Of a DNA stretch of 5,379 nt, positions 1 to 5,263 are shown in pieces; the stretch's first letter is position 1; each line of letters begins with the position of its first letter. The position numbers were made by a program, and so were the translations under genes. Under the pieces are notes generated by a model. It was not told the origin of the DNA and made no database searches. It was given only the letters and a program-made list of their open reading frames with translations. This stretch comes from Omnitrophica WOR_2 bacterium RIFCSPLOWO2_12_FULL_46_30 (GTDB lineage Bacteria; Omnitrophota; Gorgyraeia; Gygaellales; UBA12090): contig MHHA01000058.1 of the NCBI GenBank assembly GCA_001805845.1, positions 1 to 5,379 on the forward strand. Direction: 5' to 3'.

Positions 1-908
1 CAAAGCCCCAGGGTAAAAGTGGCTATGGCTGTGTCGCCTGCGCCGGAGACATCAAAGACCTCTTGAGCCACGGTCGGTATATGGGTTATGCGCGAGCCTT
101 TTTCAAAGAGGCGCATACCCTGCTCTCCCAGAGTAACTAAGAGGGATTCCAGATTTAAATAGGCCATAATTTCGCTCCCTGCCAAATCTATATCGCTATC
201 GGAAAACAGCTTATCGGTGTTAACCTTAAATCTATTCGCGTTATCTTTAATTTTCAGATTTCGCACGGCATTCTCTAATTCCTTACGGTTGGGAGTAATC
301 GCGCTAACCCCGCGATAATACTGGAAATGCTCTTCTTTGGGGTCAACAGTGATGATTTTTTTATGCGCCCGGGCTAAGGCAATGAGCTCCTCCAACAGAT
401 GGATGTTTATCACGCCCTTGCCATAATCTTCAATAATAATGCCGTCAAAATCATCTATTTTCTTTTGGGCAAATGCGAAGATTTTATGGTTTAATTCCTT
501 AGGCAATGAATGCGTATGCTCCCAGTCAATCCTGACTATCTGCTGATGGCCGGCAATAATCCTGGTCTTTAAGGTGGTGTGCCTCATCGGCTCGGTAAAT
601 ATACCTGCGCTTGAGATCTTTCTTTTCTTAAGTTCGCTTAATAAAATTTCTTTATTCTTATCGTCACCCAGAACACCGCTCAAACTCACTTTTGCGCCAA
701 GGGCGCTGATATTATTGGCTACATTAGCCGCTCCTCCCGGCACATAAGTTTTCTTGTCTGCCCAGACCACCGGAACCGGCGCCTCAGGCGAAATCCTTTC
801 CACTTTGCCCCGGACATACTCATCCAGGATTAAATCTCCAATAACTAAGAGCTTTACTTTGTGAAAGTTTTTGATTATGGATTCAAGTTTTGTTTTCAGG
901 CCAACCAT
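1..908 (-). CDS. hldE: D-glycero-beta-D-manno-heptose-7-phosphate kinase (HldE/RfaE kinase domain), 3' end cut by window edge
   Basis: This cytoplasmic PfkB/ribokinase-family sugar kinase phosphorylates D-glycero-D-manno-heptose 7-phosphate at C1, an early step toward ADP-heptose for the LPS core. The frame starts at ATG 908-906 and stays open to the window edge (302 codons plus 2 nt). Visible signatures are GDLILDEY (residues 24-31), RISPEAPVPVV (38-48, nearly identical to E. coli HldE), the PfkB motif GGAANVANN (58-66), DPK (189-191), TPN (205-207) and the catalytic PfkB loop DVSGAGDT (286-293), where D292 is the expected base. Kinase-domain length fits the family. Because the end is missing, it is unclear whether a C-terminal adenylyltransferase domain follows (bifunctional HldE) or the protein is kinase-only. 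The start has only a weak, very close GGGA as ribosome site. It lies 53 nt downstream of the deoxyhypusine-synthase-like gene, probably in the same operon. The family call is firm; the domain count is open. Confidence 0.93.
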   Translation of the reverse strand, partial: MVGLKTKLESIIKNFHKVKLLVIGDLILDEYVRGKVERISPEAPVPVVWADKKTYVPGGAANVANNISALGAKVSLSGVLGDDKNKEILLSELKKRKISSAGIFTEPMRHTTLKTRIIAGHQQIVRIDWEHTHSLPKELNHKIFAFAQKKIDDFDGIIIEDYGKGVINIHLLEELIALARAHKKIITVDPKEEHFQYYRGVSAITPNRKELENAVRNLKIKDNANRFKVNTDKLFSDSDIDLAGSEIMAYLNLESLLVTLGEQGMRLFEKGSRITHIPTVAQEVFDVSGAGDTAIATFTLGL

Positions 909-933
909 TCCCGCGTCCCAAAGCACAACTTAC

Positions 934-954
934 ACTTGATACTTGATACTTGAC
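934..954. repeat. Tandem heptamer repeat, ACTTGAT x3 (last copy ACTTGAC)
   Basis: Three consecutive 7-nt units, ACTTGAT, ACTTGAT and ACTTGAC, fill 934-954 in the 53-nt spacer between the deoxyhypusine-synthase-like gene and hldE. Only the final base of the third unit differs. The unit resembles the short ATCAA-type words in the repeat block near 5111-5263 but is not identical. No hairpin or regulatory role is evident. It may be a remnant of an interspersed intergenic repeat or simple slippage. Confidence 0.6.
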
Positions 955-961
955 ACACATA

Positions 962-1894
962 TTAGACCTGCTCTATTATTGCTCTATGCAGCAAAGGCAG
1001 CATGAGCTCGTGATGGCCGATGATATGATAACCCCTGCCTGAGTCCTGCGTCGGACGAGCCACCACATTTACCTGCGGCCGGTAATGATAGAGCATATCA
1101 AAATTAGCGGTGGTGAAGTTATGAACCTTGTGGCCTAAATTCCTGGCTAAGTTTAAGGCCTTCAAGAATACCTCAGGCAGAATTACCGTTGAGCCGAAAT
1201 TCAATACCACCCCGCCATTTCCTATTCCGGCTACGCACTGAACCAGAAGCAGAAAATCCCTCTGCGAGCCTCTACCGGCGGATGCGCCGTCAAAGGAGGG
1301 ATGCTGATGGATAATATCGGTGCCGATTGCCACATGCACGCTAACTGGAACCCTTTCATTATAACAGTTATAAAGAATACTGTAGCGCCGGTATGGACAT
1401 TTCGCTTTAGCAATGGCCCTGCCCACCGATTCACCAATACCCAGCCCGTCCTGGACTCCCTCCTTGACCGCATTATTTAAAAATTCCGCGGTCTCCCTGC
1501 TCATACCAAAACTCCCCGATTTAAGCGCCGCACCCACATCTTCAGAGGTTTTGCCCTGATAAGCAAGCTCAAAATCATGGATGATGCCCGCGCCATTGAG
1601 GGCGACTGCGCTGATAACTTTTTTCTTGAGCAAATCTATAACTAACGGGCTTAAACCGCATTTAATCACATGCGCGCCCATCATAAAAATGACGGGCTTA
1701 TTTCTTCTCTGAGCAATGGCTATTCGCTCAACTACCGCCTTAAAATCCTTGGCCTTAAGAATATCGGGGAGCGATTTATAGAATATCCCGAAGCCGCTTT
1801 TTTTACTGCAGGCCTTAGCAAAAGCGTCCTTTTTGACTTTAGAGAAGCGTTTTTTTATGGAATAAGTTCTTACTTTATTTAGATCTATCTTCAT
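962..1894 (-). CDS. Conserved protein distantly resembling deoxyhypusine synthase (DHS-like), function unknown
   Basis: This 310-residue soluble protein has no signal peptide or membrane segment. Its second half resembles the deoxyhypusine/homospermidine synthase superfamily (NAD-dependent). FDGASAGRG (201-209) parallels the eukaryotic FDGSDSGAR motif, and VVLNFGSTVILPEVF (229-243) parallels the strand-helix that follows it. Other striking, probably conserved blocks are GAHVIKCGLSPLVIDL (73-88), NGAGIIHDFELA (100-111), KTSEDV (115-120), TTANFDM (261-267) and GYHIIGHHELMLPLL (288-302). The position of the DHS catalytic lysine (K329 in the human enzyme) aligns by eye with V218, so true deoxyhypusine synthase activity is unlikely; bacteria also lack eIF5A. 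It starts at ATG 1894-1892 with only a weak AAGAAA before it, 28 nt after the third heptosyltransferase and 53 nt before hldE. This context suggests a role in heptose or envelope metabolism, which is inference. The ORF is surely real; the superfamily assignment is tentative. Confidence 0.85.
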   Translation of the reverse strand: MKIDLNKVRTYSIKKRFSKVKKDAFAKACSKKSGFGIFYKSLPDILKAKDFKAVVERIAIAQRRNKPVIFMMGAHVIKCGLSPLVIDLLKKKVISAVALNGAGIIHDFELAYQGKTSEDVGAALKSGSFGMSRETAEFLNNAVKEGVQDGLGIGESVGRAIAKAKCPYRRYSILYNCYNERVPVSVHVAIGTDIIHQHPSFDGASAGRGSQRDFLLLVQCVAGIGNGGVVLNFGSTVILPEVFLKALNLARNLGHKVHNFTTANFDMLYHYRPQVNVVARPTQDSGRGYHIIGHHELMLPLLHRAIIEQV

Positions 1895-1922
1895 TTTCTT
1901 ATTTTCTAAGCTTTATATCATA

Positions 1923-2975
1923 TCATACCTTTAAAACATCGTCAACAGACTTCAGGACATCCTCAACGGTTATCGCCTTAAGGCAATCAAAGCTGATTTC
2001 GCATTTATGCGCCAGGCATACAGAACAGCCCACTTCCTTATGCAGATATTTATCCTGCCTGCCCACAGGCCCCCAGCGCAGCGGGCTTAAGCCGGCCTGA
2101 TTCCTGCCAAAAATAGAAATTACCGGCGTGCCTACGGCGCTGGCGATGTGCACCGGGCCGGAATCGTTAGAGATAAGAATAGCGCAGCGTTTTAAAGCTG
2201 CTGCTAACCGGGAAAGGGTAAGCTCACCGGCCAAATTTATTACCGGATAGCGGATATTTTTTGCGAGCTCATCGGCAATGGCAACATTCTCTTTACCCTG
2301 GGCGATAATTAAAATTTTAAAACCATAATCCTCAACTAACTTATTTGCCAGGATAACAAATCTCTCTTTGAGCCAGCGCTTGGAAGGGCAGCTTGCCCCC
2401 GGATGCAATCCGGCAATCTTATCGTGCCCGGAGATGTTCTGAGTTTTTAAAAACTCATCTATCCATTCAAGAGATTCTTTCTTCACCGCTATATAAGGCT
2501 TGCTCTCCTTCGTTTTAAGGTTCAATTTCCTTAAGATATCTAAGCAATAATCAATCTCATGCTTTAAGCCGAGATGGCGGGTATCGGGGATCCTATCCGT
2601 AAGCAGAAAACCGAATTTTCTATTGCCATAGCCTATCCTCCTGGGGATATCCGCAAGAAACGTAATCAGCTCAGTGCGTTTTTTGGTATGCAAAACTATG
2701 GCCAGGTCAAATCTTTTCTTTTTTAAAGCCATGACAAATTTCAGGAATCCGATTACTCCCCTGTCTTTTTTATCCTTATCATAAACAATCACCTCATCTA
2801 TATAAGGATTATCCTCTAATAATTCCCGCGTATGAGGACTAACCATAATCGCAATATGGCTTTGGGGGCAGCTCTCTCTTAAGGCCTTCAAAGCAGGCGT
2901 AGTCAAAACTACATCCCCCAGCCTATCGGTGCGTATAACTAATATTTTTTTAAAGTAGTCTTTTTGCGGCCGCAT
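1923..2975 (-). CDS. Glycosyltransferase family 9, ADP-heptose:LPS heptosyltransferase-like
   Basis: This 350-residue GT-B glycosyltransferase is predicted to transfer heptose from ADP-heptose to the LPS inner core on the cytoplasmic face of the inner membrane. The N-terminal Rossmann domain opens with ILVIRTDRLGDVVLTTPAL (11-29), with D21 at the catalytic Asp position of the family. PRRIGYGNRKFGFLLTDRIP (111-130) is a typical acceptor-side block. The C-terminal nucleotide-sugar domain has HPGAS...SKRW (191-201; K199 is the likely phosphate-contacting Lys) and SNDSGPVHIASAVGTPVISIFG (269-290). The C-terminus has four cysteines, C317, C320, C325 and C331 (C-x2-C-x4-C-x5-C). It overlaps the end of the upstream GT9 gene by 26 nt and has the best ribosome site in the window, which fixes the start. 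It resembles the 4030-5103 product more than its direct neighbour. It may be WaaF-like (heptosyltransferase II), but sequence alone does not give the acceptor. Confidence 0.92.
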   Translation of the reverse strand: MRPQKDYFKKILVIRTDRLGDVVLTTPALKALRESCPQSHIAIMVSPHTRELLEDNPYIDEVIVYDKDKKDRGVIGFLKFVMALKKKRFDLAIVLHTKKRTELITFLADIPRRIGYGNRKFGFLLTDRIPDTRHLGLKHEIDYCLDILRKLNLKTKESKPYIAVKKESLEWIDEFLKTQNISGHDKIAGLHPGASCPSKRWLKERFVILANKLVEDYGFKILIIAQGKENVAIADELAKNIRYPVINLAGELTLSRLAAALKRCAILISNDSGPVHIASAVGTPVISIFGRNQAGLSPLRWGPVGRQDKYLHKEVGCSVCLAHKCEISFDCLKAITVEDVLKSVDDVLKV

Positions 2976-3927
2976 AAACTTCTTCCACCTCGAGAGCTTT
3001 CATACACTTTAAAGTATCCCCGAGCGGACACTGGGCAACCTCGCAGGGCGAACAGCCCAGTTTACTATGCACAACTTCGCTGTGGCCTGCCCAGGGGCCG
3101 TATTTTTTATAATCCGTCGGCCCGAATACAGCTACGGTAGGCCGGTCTAAGTAACTGGCTAAATGCGTTATGGCAGAATCATTGGAAATAACTAACTGCG
3201 CCCGTTCAATAAGCGCAGCTAAGGACTTAAGGGAGGTCTTTGCGCAGAGATTTACCACCGGCTGAGGGATGAGCTTTTGGACGCCAGCGCAGGCCTCTCC
3301 ATCGCTTTCATCGCCAGCAAGGATAACTTTTATTTTAAACTCCTGTATCATCCGGGCGCAAAGGGAAGCGAATTTATCAGCCGGCCATCTTTTGATATGG
3401 CTGCGTGCTCCGGGGCCTACCACGATAAACTTATCCTCGCTGGAAAGCGCTGCTTCATATTCTAATATATTAGAGATGGCTTTCCTGTCTTTATCGGAAA
3501 TATACAAACTCTTCCTGAATAGAAAACTCCCCCGGGTTCTCAGGACAGGCCAGGTGAATTTTTGCACCTTATAAAGGTGCCTATCGCGCATATGCGCCAC
3601 CTTCGCCGGAGCGTTAAACCAGGGGTAGGTCTTATGCCTTGCTTTCAGTAATAACGGCAGGGCGCTATTTCTTAAATCTATCAGCAAATCAAAAACTTCC
3701 TTTCTTAGCTCAAAGAGTATCCTGAGTCCGCTGCGCAATCCCTTATGCGCATCATAGACGAGAGAGCGTTTGAGATAAAAATTATCCGCAAACAGGCCCA
3801 GGGCGCGCTCTCCGCAAAGCACGGTAACCTCTGCCTTGGGATAGGCCGAAAGCAGGCTGTCTAAAGCCGGCAGGCTCAAAATGACGTCGCCGATATTGCT
3901 TAAAGTAATAAATAAAATCTTCATCAT
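2950..3927 (-). CDS. Glycosyltransferase family 9, divergent heptosyltransferase-like paralogue
   Basis: This 325-residue GT9 protein is the shortest and most divergent of the three in this locus. It opens with KILFITLSNIGDVILSLPAL (3-22; D14 at the catalytic Asp position). The C-terminal domain has GPGARSHIKRW (171-181; K179) and SNDSAITHLASYLDRPTVAVFGPTDYKKYGP (248-278). SNDSAITH replaces the SNDSGPVH/SGDSGPLH seen in the other two, so the Gly-Pro of the donor-binding loop is absent. C292, C295, C300 and C308 form C-x2-C-x4-C-x7-C. It probably adds a different heptose or hexose to the LPS core, acting in the cytoplasm at the membrane; donor and acceptor are not determined. Two adjacent ATGs (3927 and 3924) are possible starts, neither with a good ribosome site. 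It follows a 102-nt spacer holding hairpins and a possible -10 box, so it may begin a separate transcript. Its 3' end overlaps the next GT9 gene by 26 nt. Confidence 0.92.
   Translation of the reverse strand: MMKILFITLSNIGDVILSLPALDSLLSAYPKAEVTVLCGERALGLFADNFYLKRSLVYDAHKGLRSGLRILFELRKEVFDLLIDLRNSALPLLLKARHKTYPWFNAPAKVAHMRDRHLYKVQKFTWPVLRTRGSFLFRKSLYISDKDRKAISNILEYEAALSSEDKFIVVGPGARSHIKRWPADKFASLCARMIQEFKIKVILAGDESDGEACAGVQKLIPQPVVNLCAKTSLKSLAALIERAQLVISNDSAITHLASYLDRPTVAVFGPTDYKKYGPWAGHSEVVHSKLGCSPCEVAQCPLGDTLKCMKALEVEEVYAAAKRLL
2985..2991 (-). promoter_or_regulatory. Ribosome binding site for the GT9 gene starting at 2975
   Basis: On the minus strand GAGGTGG lies 9 nt before ATG 2975-2973, inside the coding end of the upstream GT9 gene. 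It is the only clear Shine-Dalgarno sequence in the window and supports this ATG. Because the two genes overlap, the site would be crossed by ribosomes finishing the upstream gene, which is consistent with translational coupling. Confidence 0.7.
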
Positions 3928-3944
3928 TTCTTGAAGTATAGGAA

Positions 3945-3950
3945 ATTATA
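3945..3950 (-). promoter_or_regulatory. Possible -10 box (TATAAT) before the divergent GT9 gene
   Basis: A perfect TATAAT lies on the minus strand 17 nt before ATG 3927. No convincing -35 box sits at the usual spacing, because that stretch belongs to the adjacent hairpin. Initiation here would leave a very short leader of about 10 nt, which fits the absence of a ribosome site. The region is AT-rich and the same bases can pair weakly with 3933-3940, so this is only a candidate. Confidence 0.22.
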
Positions 3951-3955
3951 TGCTT

Positions 3956-4002
3956 CCCCCCTGCTTTGTTTTGTCTTGCTTCGCTCAACAAAACAAGGGG
4001 GG
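3956..4002. repeat. Strong imperfect inverted repeat (15-bp stem with 4-nt bulge) containing a GCGAAGC mini-hairpin
   Basis: CCCCCC (3956-3961) pairs with GGGGGG (3997-4002), and TTGTTTTGT (3966-3974) pairs with ACAAAACAA (3988-3996). The 4-nt bulge TGCT (3962-3965) and a 13-nt loop are left unpaired. On the minus strand the loop contains GCGAAGC (3984-3978), a sequence known to form an exceptionally stable DNA mini-hairpin. No T-run follows the stem on either strand, so it is not a classical intrinsic terminator. It lies wholly between two GT9 genes. It may be an interspersed palindromic element, an mRNA-stabilising stem or a pause site. Confidence 0.75.
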
Positions 4003-4007
4003 ACTGC

Positions 4008-4048
4008 GAAAAATCTGTCAAAGTTTCTGTCAGAAGGACAGATTTTTC
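4008..4048 (-). terminator. 12-bp hairpin overlapping the stop codon of the first GT9 gene, possible terminator
   Basis: Reading the minus strand, GAAAAATCTGTC (4048-4037) is a perfect 12-bp inverted match to GACAGATTTTTC (4019-4008), separated by 17 nt. The A-tract, GC-containing stem and T-tract arrangement is typical of intrinsic terminators, though the T-tract (5 T) is short and can itself pair. An alternative shorter stem, TCTGTC (4042-4037) with GACAGA (4031-4026), competes for the same arm. The stop codon TGA (4032-4030) lies in the loop of the long stem, so ribosomes finishing the gene would disrupt the fold. Confidence 0.4.
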
Positions 4049-5103
4049 TTGACTGCTAAGAAATCCTTTATTTCTGAAAACACATCCTCCGGAGTTATCT
4101 TTTGCATGCAAAGATTATCACGGCAATCTTTATCATAACAAGGTATCCGGCAATCGCTATCCTTTTGCATAATTTTTATTTTACCCCTGCCCAGCGGGCC
4201 GCTAACCCTGACAGAGGTCGGACCGAATAGGCCGATTATATCCCGCCCGAGGCTTGCGGCTATGTGTAGAGGGCCGGAATCGCCGGAAATCACTAAATCC
4301 GCTCTTTTAAAAATACCGGCTAATTGCTTTAAATTTGTCCTGCCTGCCGCGATAATCGGCTGGTGGCTTTGCCTATCGGAAGGCAAACTACTGCCCTCTG
4401 GCTGGCGGCTCATTTGACTAACAATATCCGCGATAAGCTCACGGTCATTTTGAGAGCCGCAGAAGACAACTTTTGCCTGCTCGGAGCCGATTAATTTATC
4501 CGCTAAGCCGGCAAAATTTTCTTTAGGCCAGCGCTTGGGAGGCCAGTTGCCGCCCGGATTTAAGCAAACTATAAAATCGCTCCTGGCTATCCCTTCGGCC
4601 GCTAAGAAATCCCGCGCAAAGCGGACATCCTCTTCGGTAGTAAAAAATTCATATAACCTGTCTTCGCTATCGCAGCCAAGAGCTTTTACTATATCAAGAT
4701 AATAATCAACCCGATGTGTGCTATCTTTTTTGGGCATAGGAAGGCAATCGGTTAATAGAAACCGGCGCTTCCACGTAGCGTATCCTACTCTCCGGGGAAT
4801 CCCTGCCAGATAGGCAATAAGCGCCCTGGTAGAAGAGCGATGAAAAAGTATGGCCAAGTCAAATTTCTTTTTCCTTAATTCTTTCGCCAATCTGAGCTTA
4901 CCCCAAAAACCGCTATGCAGGCCTTTTTCGTCATTAATAATGAGTTCATTAATATAAGGGCTGCCCTCCAGAATCTCGCCTACCCGGGGGACAATAAGGC
5001 AGGCAATAAAGCTGTCCGGAAATTTCTTGCGCAATGCCTTAATCGCGGGCGTAGAAAATAAAACATCCCCCAGCCAGTTGACTTCAACAATGAGTATCCT
5101 CAT
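4030..5103 (-). CDS. Glycosyltransferase family 9, ADP-heptose:LPS heptosyltransferase-like, with a 14-codon insertion
   Basis: This 357-residue GT-B enzyme is predicted to add heptose to the Kdo/lipid A core. It has MRILIVEVNWLGDVLFSTPA (1-20; D13 at the catalytic Asp position), PRRVGYATWKRRFLLTDCLP (103-122), NPGGNWPPKRWPKENF (182-197; K190) and SGDSGPLHIAASLG (273-286). C318, C322, C327 and C332 form C-x3-C-x4-C-x4-C. ATG 5103-5101 is chosen because it gives the standard GT9 N-terminus. An in-frame TTG at 5127 would add eight residues encoded by the repeat block, and neither start has a ribosome site. Residues 232-249 contain a repeat-derived insertion (see 4358-4410) in the linker before the donor-binding motif; the two paralogues lack it. 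The last codons lie within a hairpin. It resembles the 1923-2975 product more than the adjacent GT9. All catalytic motifs are intact, so it is probably active. Confidence 0.92.
   Translation of the reverse strand: MRILIVEVNWLGDVLFSTPAIKALRKKFPDSFIACLIVPRVGEILEGSPYINELIINDEKGLHSGFWGKLRLAKELRKKKFDLAILFHRSSTRALIAYLAGIPRRVGYATWKRRFLLTDCLPMPKKDSTHRVDYYLDIVKALGCDSEDRLYEFFTTEEDVRFARDFLAAEGIARSDFIVCLNPGGNWPPKRWPKENFAGLADKLIGSEQAKVVFCGSQNDRELIADIVSQMSRQPEGSSLPSDRQSHQPIIAAGRTNLKQLAGIFKRADLVISGDSGPLHIAASLGRDIIGLFGPTSVRVSGPLGRGKIKIMQKDSDCRIPCYDKDCRDNLCMQKITPEDVFSEIKDFLAVKKNLSF
4358..4410. repeat. 42-nt in-frame insertion with internal palindrome and flanking direct repeats, inside a GT9 gene
   Basis: GGCTGGTGGCT (4358-4368) and GGCTGGCGGCT (4400-4410) are 11-nt direct repeats with one mismatch, exactly 42 nt apart. 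Between them is a perfect 7-bp inverted repeat, TTTGCCT (4368-4374) and AGGCAAA (4381-4387), around the loop ATCGGA. In the protein the repeats read SRQP and SHQP (232-235 and 246-249). Removing one copy plus the interior restores the length seen at this point in the two paralogues. The layout suggests insertion of a small palindromic element with duplication, without breaking the frame. Confidence 0.7.
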
Positions 5104-5110
5104 AATAATC

Positions 5111-5263
5111 CAAATATCAAAAATCAAATATCAAAATGACAATGCAAAAGTTAAAAATTTTAAATCCGTTATAAAATGAGCCTTTTCAAATTTTTGCATT
5201 TTGATATGTGATTTTCCTGCCTGCCGTCAGGCAGTGATTTTTGCATTTTGATTTTTGATTTTT
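5111..5263. repeat. AT-rich intergenic repeat block with inverted and direct copies of ATCAAAATGCAAAA
   Basis: This block fills most of the spacer upstream of the first GT9 gene. ATATCAAAATG (5128-5138) is inverted as CATTTTGATAT (5197-5207). Skipping ACAATG (5139-5144), the pairing continues for five more bases. A 16-nt word, ATTTTTGCATTTTGAT, occurs twice as a direct repeat at 5190-5205 and 5237-5252. The ends, CAAATATCAAAAATCAAA (5111-5128) and GATTTTTGATTTTT (5250-5263), are also roughly complementary. One copy may therefore have inserted near another, with the palindrome at 5217-5234 between the two direct copies. I see no gene or convincing promoter in it. Confidence 0.65.
5217..5234. 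repeat. Small palindrome CTGCCTG-CCGT-CAGGCAG
   Basis: Two perfect 7-nt arms, CTGCCTG (5217-5223) and CAGGCAG (5228-5234), flank the 4-nt loop CCGT. Its core, TGCCT-N6-AGGCA, matches the palindrome inside the GT9 insertion at 4370-4385 (TGCCT ATCGGA AGGCA), with the same spacing but different central bases. It is GC-rich against an AT-rich background and sits between the two 16-nt direct copies of the surrounding repeat block. Confidence 0.65.

Noticed and set aside
1277..1290. CGGCG-N4-CGCCG palindrome in the DHS-like gene
   Set aside because: It encodes the conserved-looking FDGASAG motif, so the pairing is explained by coding constraint.
1231..1473. Minus-strand 80-codon frame inside the DHS-like gene
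   Set aside because: It is an alternative frame of a longer conserved ORF, with low-quality composition.
2056..2070. TGCCT-N6-AGGC palindrome inside the third GT9 gene, encoding PVGRQ, resembling the inserted element
   Set aside because: The spacing from the GP motif to the cysteine cluster is the same as in the divergent paralogue, and the first GT9 has GPLGR here, so this is normal family sequence rather than an insertion.
3269..3574. Plus-strand open frames opposite the divergent GT9 gene
   Set aside because: They lie wholly within a well-supported minus-strand gene, have no ribosome site or recognisable motif, and look like antisense shadows.
3782..4111. Minus-strand 109-codon frame spanning the double-hairpin spacer
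   Set aside because: It overlaps the ends of two clear GT9 genes in another frame, and its sequence is an out-of-frame reading of them and the hairpins.
5104..5127. Extending the first GT9 protein to the upstream TTG at 5127
   Set aside because: The eight added residues come from the AT-rich repeat block and precede a standard GT9 MRIL start, and there is no ribosome site for the TTG.
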